Positions 1 to 10,882 of a DNA stretch of 64,000 bases are shown here, one piece after another. The DNA is from Synechocystis sp. PCC 6714. GTDB taxonomy: Bacteria > Cyanobacteriota > Cyanobacteriia > Cyanobacteriales > Microcystaceae. Below the pieces are notes generated by a model that ran no database searches, had not been told where the DNA came from, and saw only the letters and a list, made by a program, of their open reading frames with translations. The number at the start of each line of letters is the position of its first letter. Position 1 is the first letter of the stretch. The stretch covers positions 2,542,001 through 2,606,000 of the forward strand of contig NZ_CP007542.1 of NCBI RefSeq assembly GCF_000478825.2, given 5' to 3'. The position numbers and the translations under genes are program-made.

Positions 1-2934
1 CTTCCACTCATTGAATTTACTACAGCCAATACCGCATTCATAGCCAGCATTGACTTCCCGTGCATCCTCCTTGATCCGCTTGAGGGAATCGATGTTGCCT
101 TCAAAGACCACTTGATCGCCCCGGCGTACCCGTAGATTGCGGTTCCGGATAATTTTGCCCGACTGGACATAACAACCGGCAATGTTGCCCCGACCAACGG
201 GGAATACCGCGCGCACTTCTGCTGTACCGAGGGAAGACTCAATTTCTTCGGGATCCAAGAGACCTTCCATGGCCCCCTGGATATCATCCAAGAGTTTGTA
301 GATGATGTCGTATTCCCGAATATCTACCCCTTCCCGGTCTGCTGCTTGGCGAGCTCCCGTGGCCAAGGTCGTGTTGAAGCCGATAATAATTGCTCCACTG
401 GCGGCGGCCAAATCCACATCGGTTTCCGTGACTTCCCCAGGGGAAGCAAGAAGTACCCGGATCTGTACCTCGCCTTGGGGTAACTGTTCCAAAGCCCCCA
501 AAATTGCCCCCACGGAACCTTGCACATCTGCTTTGAGGATGATGTTGAGTTCCTTGAGTTCCCCTTCCTGGGCCTGGGCGGAAATACTGCTGAGGGTAAC
601 TTTACGGGAGGACATGGCCTGTTGCAGACGGGTTTGACGGTCCTCCATGGCCCGGGCTTCCGCCTGGAGACGGGCATCCTTTTCGTTGGTGAACACTTCA
701 AATTCATCCCCGGCGGCGGGCACATCCCCTAAACCGAGAATTTCGACTGCGAAGGAAGGACTGGCTTCCTCTACCTTGTCGCCGCGGTCGTCAATCATGG
801 CCCGGATTTTACCGTACACAGCCCCCACCACAATGGCATCCCCAACCCGTAGGGTACCGTTCTGGATTAGTAGAGTGGCCACAGGGCCCCGGGTCCGGTC
901 TAGGTTGGCCTCAATCACGGTGCCTTTGGCCTGACGGTTGGGATTAGCAACCAGTTCTTCCACTTCCGATACGAGCAGAATCATTTCCAGCAAGCCGTCT
1001 AAGTTATCACCGTTGAGGGCACTAACGGGCACCATAATGGTGTCTCCACCCCATTCCTCGGCTAATAAACCGAGTTCTGACAACTCCTGTTTAATGCGAT
1101 CGGGATTAGCTTCAGGTTTATCGACCTTGTTAATAGCTACAATTAGCGGCACCCCAGCGGCCTTAGCATGGCTGATGGCTTCCCTCGTTTGGGGTTGAAC
1201 ACCATCGTCGGCGGCCACAACTAAAATGGCAATATCCGTAACTTTGGCTCCCCGGGCCCGCATGGCGGTAAAGGCTTCGTGGCCAGGGGTGTCAAGGAAG
1301 ACAATTTGTTCCGTTTTACCGTTGTGCTCCACTTCCACATGGTAAGCACCGATATGCTGGGTAATGCCCCCCGCTTCCCCTTGGGCGACCTTGGTTTTGC
1401 GGATGGAGTCCAGCAAAGTAGTTTTACCGTGGTCTACGTGGCCCATGATGGTGACCACAGGGGGACGACGTACTAGGTTATCTAGATCTGCTTCATCGAG
1501 CATTTCTGTGGTTTTGGCGGCCGCAGCCACTTTTTCGGGGGTTTCCACCGCCACCTCAAAGGACTCGGCCACCATACGGGCCGTTTCTTCGTCCAGGGTT
1601 TGGGTAATTTGTACCGCCACCCCTTTGAGGAAGAGCCGTTTGATAATGTCCGTTTCCGAAACTTTTAGGAGATCCGCCAGATCCCGAACAGTCAAGCTCC
1701 GGTTTAACATGATCACTTCTGGTTTTTGCACCACTTCCTTCCGGTCCCGGCGATCGCCACGGCTACGGGAATTACCACCAGGACTACTACCTGCTTCCGA
1801 CTTGAGGGTGGGTTTTTTAACCTTGGCAACGGTGGGAGCGCTGGGTTTGGCCAAGGATTTTGGTTTGGGGGGACGGGCAATGGAAAGACTGACCAAGGTG
1901 GGTTTAGGACCGTTATCTCCTTCCATATCAAGGTCATCGTCATCTTCATCCATTTTAGGACGACGCTTGCCCTTATTCGCTGCCTTGGCCTTATTGGCTT
2001 TTTCGTCTTCATCGTCTTCCCATTGATCCGGTTTACCCAGCCGGGGTGGGGTGGGGCGTTTTAACTTCGGCTTGGGTTTTTCGGTGGAGAGTAAGTCACC
2101 ATCGTCAGTATCACTGTCTCCATCTCCCCCTTTACCTCGACTGAGGGGCGGAAACTCTAGCAATTCAGGTAGATTCTCATCTTCCTCGGGCCTAGGGGGC
2201 TTGGGACGGCGCAATTCCACCTTGGGTTTGGGGGGCTCTGGAGCAGCGATCACCACTTTTTCCTCCCGTTCGGCGGAACGGGTTTGGCCCCGATTATCCT
2301 TGAGACTGACAATTTCCGGACGATTAGTTTTGGGTTTAGCTGGGGCCGGAGGGGCCGGCTTACTGGGAGCAGGAGTACGACTGGGGGGACCGGCCAAACG
2401 AGGGGCTGGAGCCGTTTTCTTGGCCGGCGGAGTGGGGGCCGCAACTTTACTAGGAGGAGCCTGGAGGCTAGGCACCGGGGGAGGAGCTAGAGGGGGAGCA
2501 GGGACAGCTTTGGTCGTTTCGTTCAGAGGCTCTTCCTGTTTTGAAGCTTTGGGGGCTGGTGCCTTGGCCACGACGGCTTGGGGAGGAGTGGGGGCCTTGG
2601 GAGCCTGCAGTTTGGGTCGGGGAGGAGGGGTGGGACGGGCTGGGACAGAAGCGCCGGGTTTTTCCTGCTTGTGGTGAATAGCCAAAATCTTCTGTTGCTT
2701 GGGATCGGATTTATCCTGTTTCGACTCTGACCGGTTGGCCACCCTGGGTTTTTTAGGTTGTTGTGGGGTAAACTTTTGGGCCGCGGCCTTGATCCGATCG
2801 GCATCGGATTCACTGATGGTACTGCTATGACTTTTGGCGGCCACATTGAGCCGTTCGCAGATGTCTAAAATATCTCGATTCTCCAGATTTAATTCTTTTG
2901 ATAGGTCATAAATTCTAACTTTGGCGTTGTTCAT
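1..2934 (-). CDS. infB: Translation initiation factor IF-2 (3' end outside window)
   Basis: GTPase that places initiator tRNA on the 30S subunit and promotes subunit joining. The frame is open from the ATG at 2934 to base 1 (978 codons, no stop), so only the last few residues of the C-terminal tRNA-binding domain are missing. The protein opens with the small IF2 N-terminal domain ([16 protein letters not shown]). Residues of roughly 50-440 are low complexity, rich in Pro, Ala and Lys with acidic patches. The GTPase core starts near residue 495 with [17 protein letters not shown] and NKVDK. The long disordered N-terminus is usual for cyanobacterial IF-2. It is the last gene of a rimP-nusA-ylxR-infB cluster, 219 bp after ylxR. 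Confidence 0.97.
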   Translation of the reverse strand, partial: MNNAKVRIYDLSKELNLENRDILDICERLNVAAKSHSSTISESDADRIKAAAQKFTPQQPKKPRVANRSESKQDKSDPKQQKILAIHHKQEKPGASVPARPTPPPRPKLQAPKAPTPPQAVVAKAPAPKASKQEEPLNETTKAVPAPPLAPPPVPSLQAPPSKVAAPTPPAKKTAPAPRLAGPPSRTPAPSKPAPPAPAKPKTNRPEIVSLKDNRGQTRSAEREEKVVIAAPEPPKPKVELRRPKPPRPEEDENLPELLEFPPLSRGKGGDGDSDTDDGDLLSTEKPKPKLKRPTPPRLGKPDQWEDDEDEKANKAKAANKGKRRPKMDEDDDDLDMEGDNGPKPTLVSLSIARPPKPKSLAKPSAPTVAKVKKPTLKSEAGSSPGGNSRSRGDRRDRKEVVQKPEVIMLNRSLTVRDLADLLKVSETDIIKRLFLKGVAVQITQTLDEETARMVAESFEVAVETPEKVAAAAKTTEMLDEADLDNLVRRPPVVTIMGHVDHGKTTLLDSIRKTKVAQGEAGGITQHIGAYHVEVEHNGKTEQIVFLDTPGHEAFTAMRARGAKVTDIAILVVAADDGVQPQTREAISHAKAAGVPLIVAINKVDKPEANPDRIKQELSELGLLAEEWGGDTIMVPVSALNGDNLDGLLEMILLVSEVEELVANPNRQAKGTVIEANLDRTRGPVATLLIQNGTLRVGDAIVVGAVYGKIRAMIDDRGDKVEEASPSFAVEILGLGDVPAAGDEFEVFTNEKDARLQAEARAMEDRQTRLQQAMSSRKVTLSSISAQAQEGELKELNIILKADVQGSVGAILGALEQLPQGEVQIRVLLASPGEVTETDVDLAAASGAIIIGFNTTLATGARQAADREGVDIREYDIIYKLLDDIQGAMEGLLDPEEIESSLGTAEVRAVFPVGRGNIAGCYVQSGKIIRNRNLRVRRGDQVVFEGNIDSLKRIKEDAREVNAGYECGIGCSKFNEWK

Positions 2935-3153
2935 CCACTGTCCCCCTGACTAATGATCCATAGATTTAATAAGTGACAAATTGGTTTAGGTGAGTGCAAA
3001 GACTAGGTGCACAGGCGGAGCACTAACTCTTTCCAGGGGGCTCGTCCCCGGGAACGCTTTGCCGAGTTGCTGATGTTAAGCCGAGATTGTAAATGGTCTT
3101 ACTCCTAATGCTAACTAACGGTCATGGGTGGGGAAAAGGTTGATGGCATGGCC

Positions 3154-3408
3154 TCAGGGAGTGGCGAGAAGACGGGCTTCTAGTTGCTCAAAGAGATGGT
3201 CGGGCACCGGGGCTCGGAGGGCACGCCCCAAGGTGTTTTTTTGGCGGGCCTTACGCAGACAATCATGGGTCGGACATAAATAAGCCGATCGCCCCATACC
3301 GTGATCTAATTGTACAGTTCGGGATGGATAGACTCGGACAATTCGCCAAAATTGTCGGCGATCGCCTACCTTTCGACAACTGAGGCAACGACGGTATCCA
3401 GGGGCCAT
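3154..3408 (-). CDS. ylxR: YlxR/RnpM-family small RNA-binding protein
   Basis: Small basic protein of 84 residues in the nusA-infB interval, the standard position of the YlxR (DUF448) family. The sequence shows the family signature near the start (YRRCLSCRK) and a later Cys pair (LCPTHDCLRKA). Family members bind RNA, and some have been linked to RNase P; a role here is inference. The ATG at 3408 is preferred because the signature follows directly. A GTG at 3444 would add 12 residues that do not look conserved. Neither start has a clear ribosome binding site, so translation may be coupled to nusA, whose stop is 59 bases upstream. Confidence 0.85.
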   Translation of the reverse strand: MAPGYRRCLSCRKVGDRRQFWRIVRVYPSRTVQLDHGMGRSAYLCPTHDCLRKARQKNTLGRALRAPVPDHLFEQLEARLLATP

Positions 3409-3467
3409 GGTCAAAGGTGGGGAAGAAATGGTTAGAATCAGCACAGAGCTGTCAATGGCAATCCTTC

Positions 3468-4853
3468 CTAGCTTAACTCTTCTTCCTCCTCCAACTCCGG
3501 TTCTGTCCCATGTTCTTCTTGATCAAGCTCATCGGGTTCTTCTTCCATCAAGGCGATCGCCTCTGGGGCTAACTCCAGATCTTCAGCTTCCTCGGTTGCT
3601 AAAGCGGCCATTTCTGCTTCTAACTTAGCCTGGGCCTGCTGTTCCGCAGCCTCCCGTTCCGCCCTAGCCTGGGCCGAAGCCGCCGCCCGTTCAAGAATGG
3701 ACTGTTCGATGGCTTCCCTATCCCGGGCGTAGGTTTCCGGATCTTTGATGTCGATTTTCCAGCCGGTTAAGCGGGCGGCCAAACGAACGTTTTGACCCTC
3801 CTTACCAATGGCCAAACTGAGTTGATCCTCCGCCACAATTACCAGGGCATGGCGTTCTTCCGCATGGATGAGGTAAACCTGATCCACCCTGGCCGGACTG
3901 AGGGCCTGGGCAATGTAGGTAGCTGGATCGGGAGACCAACGGATCACATCAATTTTTTCCCCCCGCAACTCATTAACCACCGCATGGATGCGGGAACCCC
4001 GGGCCCCAATGCAGGCCCCCACCGGATCCACATCCCGCTCCAGGGTATCCACTGCAATTTTTGTCCGGGGCCCCACCGAAGGGGAAGGGGGTTTTGCTTC
4101 CCGGGCCACGGCCACAATGCGAACAATTTCCTCTTCAATTTCCGGCACTTCCACACTGAATAAATCCACCACTAAGCCCGCCGCCGCCCGGGAGACCACC
4201 AACTGGGGCCCCCGTTGGGAACCTTCCCGTACCCGTTTGAGATAAACCCGAAAGGTGGAGTTGGCCCGGTAATTATCGTTGGGGAGCTGTTCCCGCTTGG
4301 GTAATTCTGCTTCCACCTCCGGTTGGCCAAAACTACTCTGCACCGCCACAATGATGGACTGCCGTTCAAACCTTAGGGCCCGGGCATTGAGCACGGTGCC
4401 TTCTAGGTCTTGGAATTCTTCTTGGATGATTTTCCGCTGTTGATCCCGCAGTTTTTGCAGCAGCACCTGTTTAGTTTGAATGGCGGCCATGCGACCGAAG
4501 TCCTTCTGCTCTGGAGTCACATCCAGTACCACTTCGTCCCCCAGCTGAGCTTCCTGGGCCACTTCCAGCACTTCTTTGAGAGAAATCTGTTGGTCGGAAT
4601 TTTCCACTTCTTCAACAATACGCTTGGTGGAAAGCACCCGAAAACCTTCCTCTTCGGTGTCTAATTCCACTTCAAAATTGTTGAAATACTCTTCGGGGAA
4701 TTGGTGACCCATTAACTGCGATCGCCGAAAACGTTCATAGCCCTTTAATAAAGCTTCCCGTAGGGCTTCCTCCACCGCCGTGGTGGGGAGATTATTACGC
4801 TTACTAATTTCGGTAATCATGGCCGGGAGCCCCGGTAAACTGACAAGAGACAT
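3468..4853 (-). CDS. nusA: Transcription termination/antitermination protein NusA
   Basis: RNA polymerase-associated factor acting in pausing, termination and antitermination. It has 461 residues. The N-terminal polymerase-binding domain (MITEISKRNNLPTTAVEEAL) is followed by an S1 domain and two KH domains with the motifs DPVGACIGARGSRI and SLAIGKEGQNVRLAARLTGW. A strongly acidic tail rich in Glu fills the last 60 residues. The E. coli-type acidic repeats are absent, as in other cyanobacteria. The ATG at 4853 has a GGAGG ribosome binding site on the minus strand at 4861-4865. It sits between rimP and ylxR in the same direction. Confidence 0.97.
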   Translation of the reverse strand: MSLVSLPGLPAMITEISKRNNLPTTAVEEALREALLKGYERFRRSQLMGHQFPEEYFNNFEVELDTEEEGFRVLSTKRIVEEVENSDQQISLKEVLEVAQEAQLGDEVVLDVTPEQKDFGRMAAIQTKQVLLQKLRDQQRKIIQEEFQDLEGTVLNARALRFERQSIIVAVQSSFGQPEVEAELPKREQLPNDNYRANSTFRVYLKRVREGSQRGPQLVVSRAAAGLVVDLFSVEVPEIEEEIVRIVAVAREAKPPSPSVGPRTKIAVDTLERDVDPVGACIGARGSRIHAVVNELRGEKIDVIRWSPDPATYIAQALSPARVDQVYLIHAEERHALVIVAEDQLSLAIGKEGQNVRLAARLTGWKIDIKDPETYARDREAIEQSILERAAASAQARAEREAAEQQAQAKLEAEMAALATEEAEDLELAPEAIALMEEEPDELDQEEHGTEPELEEEEELS

Positions 4854-4932
4854 GGAAAATCCTCCAAAATATTTGCGATAAAGCTCTACATCATCCCCTG
4901 GGTTAGGTTGGCTTGATGTGGAGCCCCAATCC

Positions 4933-5385
4933 CTAGGGCAATCGCACCGTCAACCCCACGGTCACAGGAATGGTTACAGTCCTTCCCTTAATGCTCAGAT
5001 AGACTGCTTCTCCATCTCGTCCCTGTAAACTTCCCTGCCACTGACTCTGACCCTGGTGGGGTTCATCACTGCTCACCACCACTTCAAACCCTTTGAAAGC
5101 AATAAAATCTCGCTCCGTCACGAGGTATGGAGAAACACCTGGGCTAGAAACTTCCAGCACATAGGCGCTGGTAATCAAGGTGCTTTGCTCCAACCGAGCG
5201 TCAAAGCTCCGACTAAAGGCTTCGCAGTCGTTTAAGCTTGTGTCCTGCCGGAGATTACGGACATCAATCCGCAACACCGGTGGACGTTTATTGGTTTGAA
5301 ACACCGCATCCATCACCTCCAGCCCAAGATCCTCAGCAATGGGCTGTGCTAATGCAAGAATTTCGGGAATTACGGGATGGGTCAT
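4933..5385 (-). CDS. rimP: Ribosome maturation factor RimP
   Basis: Assembly factor for the 30S subunit, found upstream of nusA in most bacteria. It has 150 residues with the family core (LEVMDAVF, LRIDVR, SLNDCEAFSR and YVLEVSSPGVSPYL). The frame extends upstream to 5460, but the ATG at 5385 gives the usual family length and begins just before the conserved helix, so it is chosen. No clear ribosome binding site is seen. The 80-base gap to nusA suggests co-transcription. Confidence 0.94.
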   Translation of the reverse strand: MTHPVIPEILALAQPIAEDLGLEVMDAVFQTNKRPPVLRIDVRNLRQDTSLNDCEAFSRSFDARLEQSTLITSAYVLEVSSPGVSPYLVTERDFIAFKGFEVVVSSDEPHQGQSQWQGSLQGRDGEAVYLSIKGRTVTIPVTVGLTVRLP

Positions 5386-5540
5386 TGAATACAATTGGGC
5401 ATAAAAAAAGCGGGGGACACCCACTTCTGGAAAAAAGTCCAAGATTGGGGCAGACCGCACCGTTGCGTATCTACTCGGATCTAGTCTAGCAAATCTTCGT
5501 GGCCATCAGAGTGAATCTCCGCAACCACTTGCTTGGCCCC

Positions 5541-6215
5541 CTAGTCCCTTTTGCCGGTGACGATGTAAGAAACCCTTTGGGCAATATTGGTGGCATGGTC
5601 GGCCATTCTTTCCAGATGGCGAATCACCAGGGCCATGAGCAAAATTGGTTCCACTACGCCTTTGATGTCCCGCTGAAAGGCGAGGGTTTTGTAAAGACGA
5701 TCGTAGGCATCGTCCACCACGTCGTCCATTTTTTTGACAATTTCCCCGGCGTTGGGGTCTAGTTGGGTCAGGCAAACGAGGCTTTGATCGAGCATATGTT
5801 GGGCCTGCCAGGCCATGGCGGCAATTTCGTCCATACAGGGATGGGGGGGGTAACGGGTTAATTTCATCGCTATTTCCCCTAAGTCCTGGGCATAGTCGCC
5901 AATTCTCTCTAAATCCCGCACCAGTTGCATAATGGCACTGAGTAGGCGTAAATCCTGGGCTACAGGAGCCTGGAGGGTGAGAAAACTGGCACATTCCTGC
6001 TCGATATGGCGGTATAGGCGATCGATTTCCTTTTCTAGCTCAGCAATTTTGAGGGGGGTTTCTAGCCTATTCTCAAACAGGGCCTGGTGGCTCATGCGAA
6101 AAGATTCTTCCACTAAAGCGCCCATGCGGAGTACGTCTTGTTCTACCCGCTTGAGGGCTTGCTCAAAATAACTACGTTCGGGGTTGTTAATCTGTTGGGA
6201 TAAGCTGGCGGCCAT
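5541..6215 (-). CDS. phoU: Phosphate signalling regulator PhoU
   Basis: Cytoplasmic regulator that couples the PstSCAB phosphate transporter to the phosphate-sensing kinase and represses the Pho response when phosphate is ample. It has 224 residues built of two copies of a three-helix PhoU repeat. Each repeat carries an acidic metal-binding helix, visible as LVRDLERIGDYAQDL and VIRHLERMADHATNIA. The ATG at 6215 is preferred to an upstream start at 6257 because the extra 14 residues have no counterpart in the family. No pst genes are next to it. It is divergent from the CPBP protease gene with a 76-base spacer. Confidence 0.94.
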   Translation of the reverse strand: MAASLSQQINNPERSYFEQALKRVEQDVLRMGALVEESFRMSHQALFENRLETPLKIAELEKEIDRLYRHIEQECASFLTLQAPVAQDLRLLSAIMQLVRDLERIGDYAQDLGEIAMKLTRYPPHPCMDEIAAMAWQAQHMLDQSLVCLTQLDPNAGEIVKKMDDVVDDAYDRLYKTLAFQRDIKGVVEPILLMALVIRHLERMADHATNIAQRVSYIVTGKRD

Positions 6216-6291
6216 GGTGTTGGGGTAATGGGGAAAGGAATCGACTGAGCAGACCATTTGGGACTATTTACGGGTATGGGAAAAGACTGGA

Positions 6292-7164
6292 ATGCCAAAA
6301 TCAACCGTTAATTTCAAATTCAATTACCAAGCCATTGCTGGACTAGCTCCTCCGTTGAGAATTGGTGTGTTTATTTTACTGTTGGCCATTGCTTGGTTGC
6401 CGTTCTTGGTTTCCCTTTCTCTGGCGATCGCCGACGCCAATTTGCGTTCCATTGTGGTGATGGGGGTTTTATTTTTAATTTTCCTCATCCTGCTAATTTT
6501 TTGGAGCCACTGGTGTTATCGAACGCCATTGTCTTTAAAAGCCTATGCAGTTTACGGTCTGGTCTGGAACCGCCGTCAGGGAGTGGAGTTACTGCGAGGA
6601 CTGGTGCTTGGTTTTAGTTTTACCTTCGGTTTATTCATCATCCAGGGGTTGTTGGGCTGGGCGGTGCTGGAACCCTCGGGCGATCGCCTTTGGCTAATTA
6701 TTTGGCAGGGGAGCCTAACGGGGTTGGGGGTGGCCCTGGCGGAAGAACTATTTTTCCGGGGTTGGTTGCTGAAGGAGTTGGAACAGGGTTACGGCAACAA
6801 AATTTCCCTAGCCAGTAATGCCGTTATTTTTGCTGGGCTTCATTTCCTTAAGCCTCTGGGGGAAGTAATTCGTACTCTGCCCCAATTTCCGGCCCTGGTG
6901 TTGTTGGGTTTGAGTCTGGTAGTTACTAAACGCCGCCACGGCGATCGCCTGGGCCATTGCATCGGCCTCCATGGGGGCATGGTCTGGGCTTATTACATTG
7001 TCAATGTGGGGCAATTGGTCAGTTATACGGAAAAAGTGCCGGCTTGGGTAACGGGCATTGATCGCAATCCCCTTTCCGGAGTGATGGGCATAGCTGGTTT
7101 ATGCCTCTTACTTTGGCTAGTAAACCAAGGGGAAAAGCCCCGGCTTAAACGGCTGGGCTTCTAA
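6292..7164 (+). CDS. CPBP-family intramembrane metalloprotease
   Basis: Multi-pass membrane protein of 290 residues with the CPBP (Abi/Rce1-like) glutamate motif AEELFFRGW, placing E151, E152 and R156 in a transmembrane helix. This is followed by the second motif with His in FAGLHFLKP and the third in HGGMVWAYY. Several hydrophobic helices precede the motif, starting with one after residue 20. Family members are membrane-embedded proteases; the substrate is unknown. Its last 20 bases overlap the end of a convergent gene. Confidence 0.85.
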   Translation: MPKSTVNFKFNYQAIAGLAPPLRIGVFILLLAIAWLPFLVSLSLAIADANLRSIVVMGVLFLIFLILLIFWSHWCYRTPLSLKAYAVYGLVWNRRQGVELLRGLVLGFSFTFGLFIIQGLLGWAVLEPSGDRLWLIIWQGSLTGLGVALAEELFFRGWLLKELEQGYGNKISLASNAVIFAGLHFLKPLGEVIRTLPQFPALVLLGLSLVVTKRRHGDRLGHCIGLHGGMVWAYYIVNVGQLVSYTEKVPAWVTGIDRNPLSGVMGIAGLCLLLWLVNQGEKPRLKRLGF

Positions 7165-7573
7165 CACTGGTAACAAATTGCCTTAGCTTCAGTAAGCTCA
7201 GGGTCTGGCCCAAATTTAAGGGCAATGGGGAAATGCCTTCCAAACGGGATTGTATCCAACCGTCCCCCCAGTACCACTCATGGAAGCCGTCGATAGCTCC
7301 ACTGAGTAGTAAGCGCAAATGATCTTCCCCTACCCGATCCACCGTTTGGGTCAGCTTGGCATAACCAATGCCCGTGTGGAGTATAACATCGGGGGCTAAG
7401 CGTTCTGGTAAACCTTCCCCCAGGGGCAGGGGCGCCAACCATTGCCGCAGTTGGGGAATTTTGATCAAGCTATCTCGAATTATCGGTGCCGTTGCTTCCA
7501 CTTCAATGCGGAGTTGGCTTTGTTGGAAATTTCCCAGCATGGCGAGTGTGAGTTCAGTGCAATGAAAGGACAA
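7145..7573 (-). CDS. Conserved hypothetical protein, possible SRPBCC fold
   Basis: A 142-residue frame starting at a TTG (7573), or 131 residues from the ATG at 7540. No catalytic motif is seen. The stretch IEVEATAPIIRDSLIKIPQL followed by RQWLAPL and a conserved-looking GFHEWYWGDGW recall cyanobacterial SRPBCC-like proteins, but this is only a resemblance. It converges on the CPBP gene with a 20-base overlap and precedes nothing in the same direction. Function unknown. Confidence 0.6.
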   Translation of the reverse strand: MSFHCTELTLAMLGNFQQSQLRIEVEATAPIIRDSLIKIPQLRQWLAPLPLGEGLPERLAPDVILHTGIGYAKLTQTVDRVGEDHLRLLLSGAIDGFHEWYWGDGWIQSRLEGISPLPLNLGQTLSLLKLRQFVTSVRSPAV

Positions 7574-7615
7574 AACTGTCCCTAGCTTAACGGGAAATTC
7601 TCTTGAGGCAAGGGA

Positions 7616-8524
7616 TCAATGCTTTCTAGCCACAATATATTCGGCGATCGCCTGGAGGGGTTGGGCCGATGTGCCAAAGGATTCAAGATTGGCAATGGCT
7701 TCGTCGATCAGACTTTGGGCTTGGGTCCGGGAAGCATCTAAACCAAGCAGGCTGGGATAGGTGGCCTTTTGAGATCTCAGATCTTTACCAGCGGTTTTGC
7801 CTAATTCCTCCTTGGTAGCGGTGATGTCGAGGATGTCATCCACCACCTGGAAAGCTAAACCGATATTTTGGGCGTAACGGGACAATTTTTGCTGTTGTTC
7901 TCCACTGGCCCTGGCCAAAATAGCTCCAGTCAGTACAGATGCTTCTAGTAATGCTCCGGTTTTATGGGTATGGATAAAAGTTAAGGTTTCCGGGGTGATG
8001 TCAGTGCGCCCTTCGGATTCTAAATCCAACACTTGCCCCCCCACTAAACCGGCGGCCCCCACGGTGCGGCCCAGACGGGCAATGACCTGCAGTAAAGCTT
8101 GGGGATCGGCTTGGGGGGTATGGGTCACCACGTATTCAAATGCATAAGCCAGTAGTCCATCTCCGGCCAAAATGGCAATATCTTCCCCATAAACTTTGTG
8201 ATTGGTGGGTTTCCCCCGGCGGAAATCGTCGTTATCCATGGAGGGCAAATCATCATGGATAAGGGACATGGTGTGGATCATCTCCAGAGCACAGGCCGTG
8301 GGCAGGGCCAGGGCTTCATCCCCACCACAGAGTTCACAGGCCGCAATACATAAAATAGGGCGTAATCGTTTTCCCCCCGCTAAAAGGGAATAGCGCATGG
8401 CTTCGTAAATCTTTTCCGGTCTGGCGATCGCCAGGGAACTATCCAGGGCTGCCTCGACCACCGCTTTTTTAACTTGTAAATATTGGGCTAAATCAAAGTC
8501 GGTTCGGGTTTGTTGGGCAACCAT
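7616..8524 (-). CDS. crtE: Geranylgeranyl diphosphate synthase
   Basis: Prenyltransferase that condenses isopentenyl diphosphate to geranylgeranyl diphosphate, the precursor of carotenoids, the phytyl tail of chlorophyll and tocopherol. It has 302 residues with both aspartate-rich motifs: the first as [15 protein letters not shown] and the second as [10 protein letters not shown]. The GKRLRP motif near the N-terminus is also present. The second-motif form and the length fit the bacterial/plant type. ATG at 8524. It lies 88 bases downstream of trpE, with a possible terminator between them. Confidence 0.95.
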   Translation of the reverse strand: MVAQQTRTDFDLAQYLQVKKAVVEAALDSSLAIARPEKIYEAMRYSLLAGGKRLRPILCIAACELCGGDEALALPTACALEMIHTMSLIHDDLPSMDNDDFRRGKPTNHKVYGEDIAILAGDGLLAYAFEYVVTHTPQADPQALLQVIARLGRTVGAAGLVGGQVLDLESEGRTDITPETLTFIHTHKTGALLEASVLTGAILARASGEQQQKLSRYAQNIGLAFQVVDDILDITATKEELGKTAGKDLRSQKATYPSLLGLDASRTQAQSLIDEAIANLESFGTSAQPLQAIAEYIVARKH

Positions 8525-8553
8525 ACTGTCACTGAATACTGAATAACGGTGTT

Positions 8554-8578
8554 GAAAACTAGCCGGGGGTAACGGCTA
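8554..8578 (-). terminator. Possible rho-independent terminator after trpE
   Basis: On the minus strand, TAGCCG and CGGCTA pair over a 7-base loop and are followed by GTTTTC. The stem is short (6 bp) and the U-run only four, so it may be partial. Confidence 0.4.
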
Positions 8579-8612
8579 TGGGCCATTTTACAGGGCAGGG
8601 TGATGGAAAAAC

Positions 8613-10139
8613 CTAGGATAGGGAACGAATCGCCTCCAAAAGGCCCCGGGCTTTATTAAGGGTTTCTTCATACTCCTTTTGAGGGTCAGAGTCCGCCACA
8701 ATACCCGCTCCAGCCTGCACTGATACCCGATGGAAACCGTCCGCCTGCTCCTGCACCACCATGGTACGAATGGCGATCGCCGTATTTAACTGGCCTTCAA
8801 AATCATAGTACCCATAGACCCCAGAGTAGGGGCCCCGCCGCTCTGGTTCCAGTTCGTTGATAATTTCCATGGCCCGGATTTTGGGCGCGCCACTGACGGT
8901 GCCGGCGGGAAAACAGGCTTTAAGCAAATCCCAGGCGGTTTTATCCGGTGCCAATTCCCCAATGACGTTGCTGACTATGTGCATGACGTGGGAATAACGT
9001 TCAATCACCATCAACTCGTTCACCTTAACCGAGCCTTGGATGCAAACCCGCCCCAAATCATTGCGACCCAAATCTACCAACATGACGTGTTCGGCAATTT
9101 CTTTGGGATCGTTGAGCAATTCTTTGGCTAACTGTTCATCCTCTTGGTGGGTTTTGCCCCTGGGTCTGGTGCCGGCAATGGGGCGTACCGTGGCCATTAA
9201 TTTGCCATCCGGTTGGCGATCGGCCTTGACCATCACCTCTGGGCTAGAGCCAATAATTTGCCAATGGCCAAAGTTGTAGTAGGCCATGTAGGGGGAAGGA
9301 TTAATCAGTCGTAGAGAACGGTAGAGCTTGAAAGGATCATCCTGGTAAATGGTGGAAAGTCTTTGGGAGAGCACCACCTGGAAAATATCCCCCGCTGTGA
9401 TGTAATCCTTGGCGATCGCCACTTCTTCTAAAAATTTTTCTTGCTCGGTATTACTGCTATAGTTCAGTTCCTTATTCTCAAGTTGGGTTTTAGTCAGCAG
9501 TTCTAGGGGGGTAGCTTCCGGGGGTAAAGGCAATTGTAGTTGCAGGACCAATTTAGTTACCTGTTGGCAAGCATTGCGATAGGCCGCCTCCAAATCCACA
9601 TCTTCCCCCCGCAAATCCGCAAAGGCGATCGCCCAAATTTTGCGTTTGACCTGGTCAAAAATAAGAAGATGATCCACCTGCATCCAAATGCCATCGGGTA
9701 GATCCGGATCTTTAGGTTCATAGACTGGCACCCGATTTTCCATCCAACGGATCAACTCATAGCCCCAAACCCCAAACAAACCACCAATGCCCGGAGGTAG
9801 TTCCGGTAAATTCACCGGGCGGATCGACTCCAAGCACTGGGCCAAAGTATCGAGGGGATTACCCCGAAAGGTTTCCGTTTGCCCATTGCGTAAAACTTGA
9901 GTAGTTTCCTCACCCCTGGCTTCTAGTACCCACATGGGGTCACAACCAAGAAAACTATAGCGGCCAATACTTTCCCCCCCTTCCACCGACTCCAGGAGAA
10001 AATTGTAGGGTTGGGCAGAGCAAACCTTATACCAGGCGGACACCGGCGTTTCTAAATCCGCCACCCATTCTTGATACACCGGAATAAAATTACCGTGTTG
10101 GGCGAGTTCAGTGAAGTGAGAAAACCCAGGGGAGATCAT
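8613..10139 (-). CDS. trpE: Anthranilate synthase component I (TrpE)
   Basis: Converts chorismate and glutamine-derived ammonia to anthranilate, the first step of tryptophan synthesis. It has 508 residues. The N-terminal domain contains the feedback element LLESVEGGE. The C-terminal chorismate-binding domain shows AGDIFQVVLSQR, GTRPRGKT, DLGRNDLGRV and PAGTVSGAPKIRAMEII. The glutaminase partner TrpG is not in the window. The ATG at 10139 is chosen over a TTG at 10175. No trp leader peptide or attenuator is evident upstream. A paralogue in para-aminobenzoate synthesis is less likely given the intact feedback motif. Confidence 0.93.
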   Translation of the reverse strand: MISPGFSHFTELAQHGNFIPVYQEWVADLETPVSAWYKVCSAQPYNFLLESVEGGESIGRYSFLGCDPMWVLEARGEETTQVLRNGQTETFRGNPLDTLAQCLESIRPVNLPELPPGIGGLFGVWGYELIRWMENRVPVYEPKDPDLPDGIWMQVDHLLIFDQVKRKIWAIAFADLRGEDVDLEAAYRNACQQVTKLVLQLQLPLPPEATPLELLTKTQLENKELNYSSNTEQEKFLEEVAIAKDYITAGDIFQVVLSQRLSTIYQDDPFKLYRSLRLINPSPYMAYYNFGHWQIIGSSPEVMVKADRQPDGKLMATVRPIAGTRPRGKTHQEDEQLAKELLNDPKEIAEHVMLVDLGRNDLGRVCIQGSVKVNELMVIERYSHVMHIVSNVIGELAPDKTAWDLLKACFPAGTVSGAPKIRAMEIINELEPERRGPYSGVYGYYDFEGQLNTAIAIRTMVVQEQADGFHRVSVQAGAGIVADSDPQKEYEETLNKARGLLEAIRSLS

Positions 10140-10260
10140 AAAACCTTTGCCAACAGTGAAAGAGCGAACTGTCAAAGGTGTCGTGGTGCCTTCAACAAAT
10201 TCGCCCGTTAGTTAAACTTCTGCCAATTGTGCAAGTTCCGCAAGCAAGTATCGCCAGGAA

Positions 10261-10704
<444 letters not shown>

Positions 10705-10723
10705 TCATAAGGTATTTTAGGGA

Positions 10724-10773
10724 ATCCTACCACTGACCTACGGTTACCATCTGGGTTTGTCAAGAACTGTAAC
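10724..10773 (-). promoter_or_regulatory. psaD promoter with HLR1-like element
   Basis: On the minus strand GTTACAGT and TTGACAAA form a direct repeat with a 10-base period (10773-10756), resembling HLR1, the binding site of the response regulator RpaB: (G/T)TTACA(T/A)(T/A) twice with a 2-base spacer. A -10-like TAGGAT lies at 10729-10724. If that is used, the repeat falls at about -56 to -39, where RpaB activates photosystem I genes in low light. The repeat has two mismatches to the consensus. Confidence 0.55.
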
Positions 10774-10882
10774 ATTTCATCAAGCTTTATGCCGTGGCCC
10801 ATCCGGTGGCAAAGTCTCGGGAAAATCTCCCAGGGGGTTGGTGCAATCAAGATAGAATCATAGGAGTTTTGGCAAGGAGATT

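Noticed and set aside
2051-2677. 208-residue Gly/Ser-rich frame on the plus strand
   Set aside because: It is the antisense of the Pro/Ala-rich part of infB; composition is a mirror of that low-complexity region.
5506-5994. 162-residue minus-strand frame overlapping phoU
   Set aside because: Alternative frame of phoU; composition is unlike a real protein.
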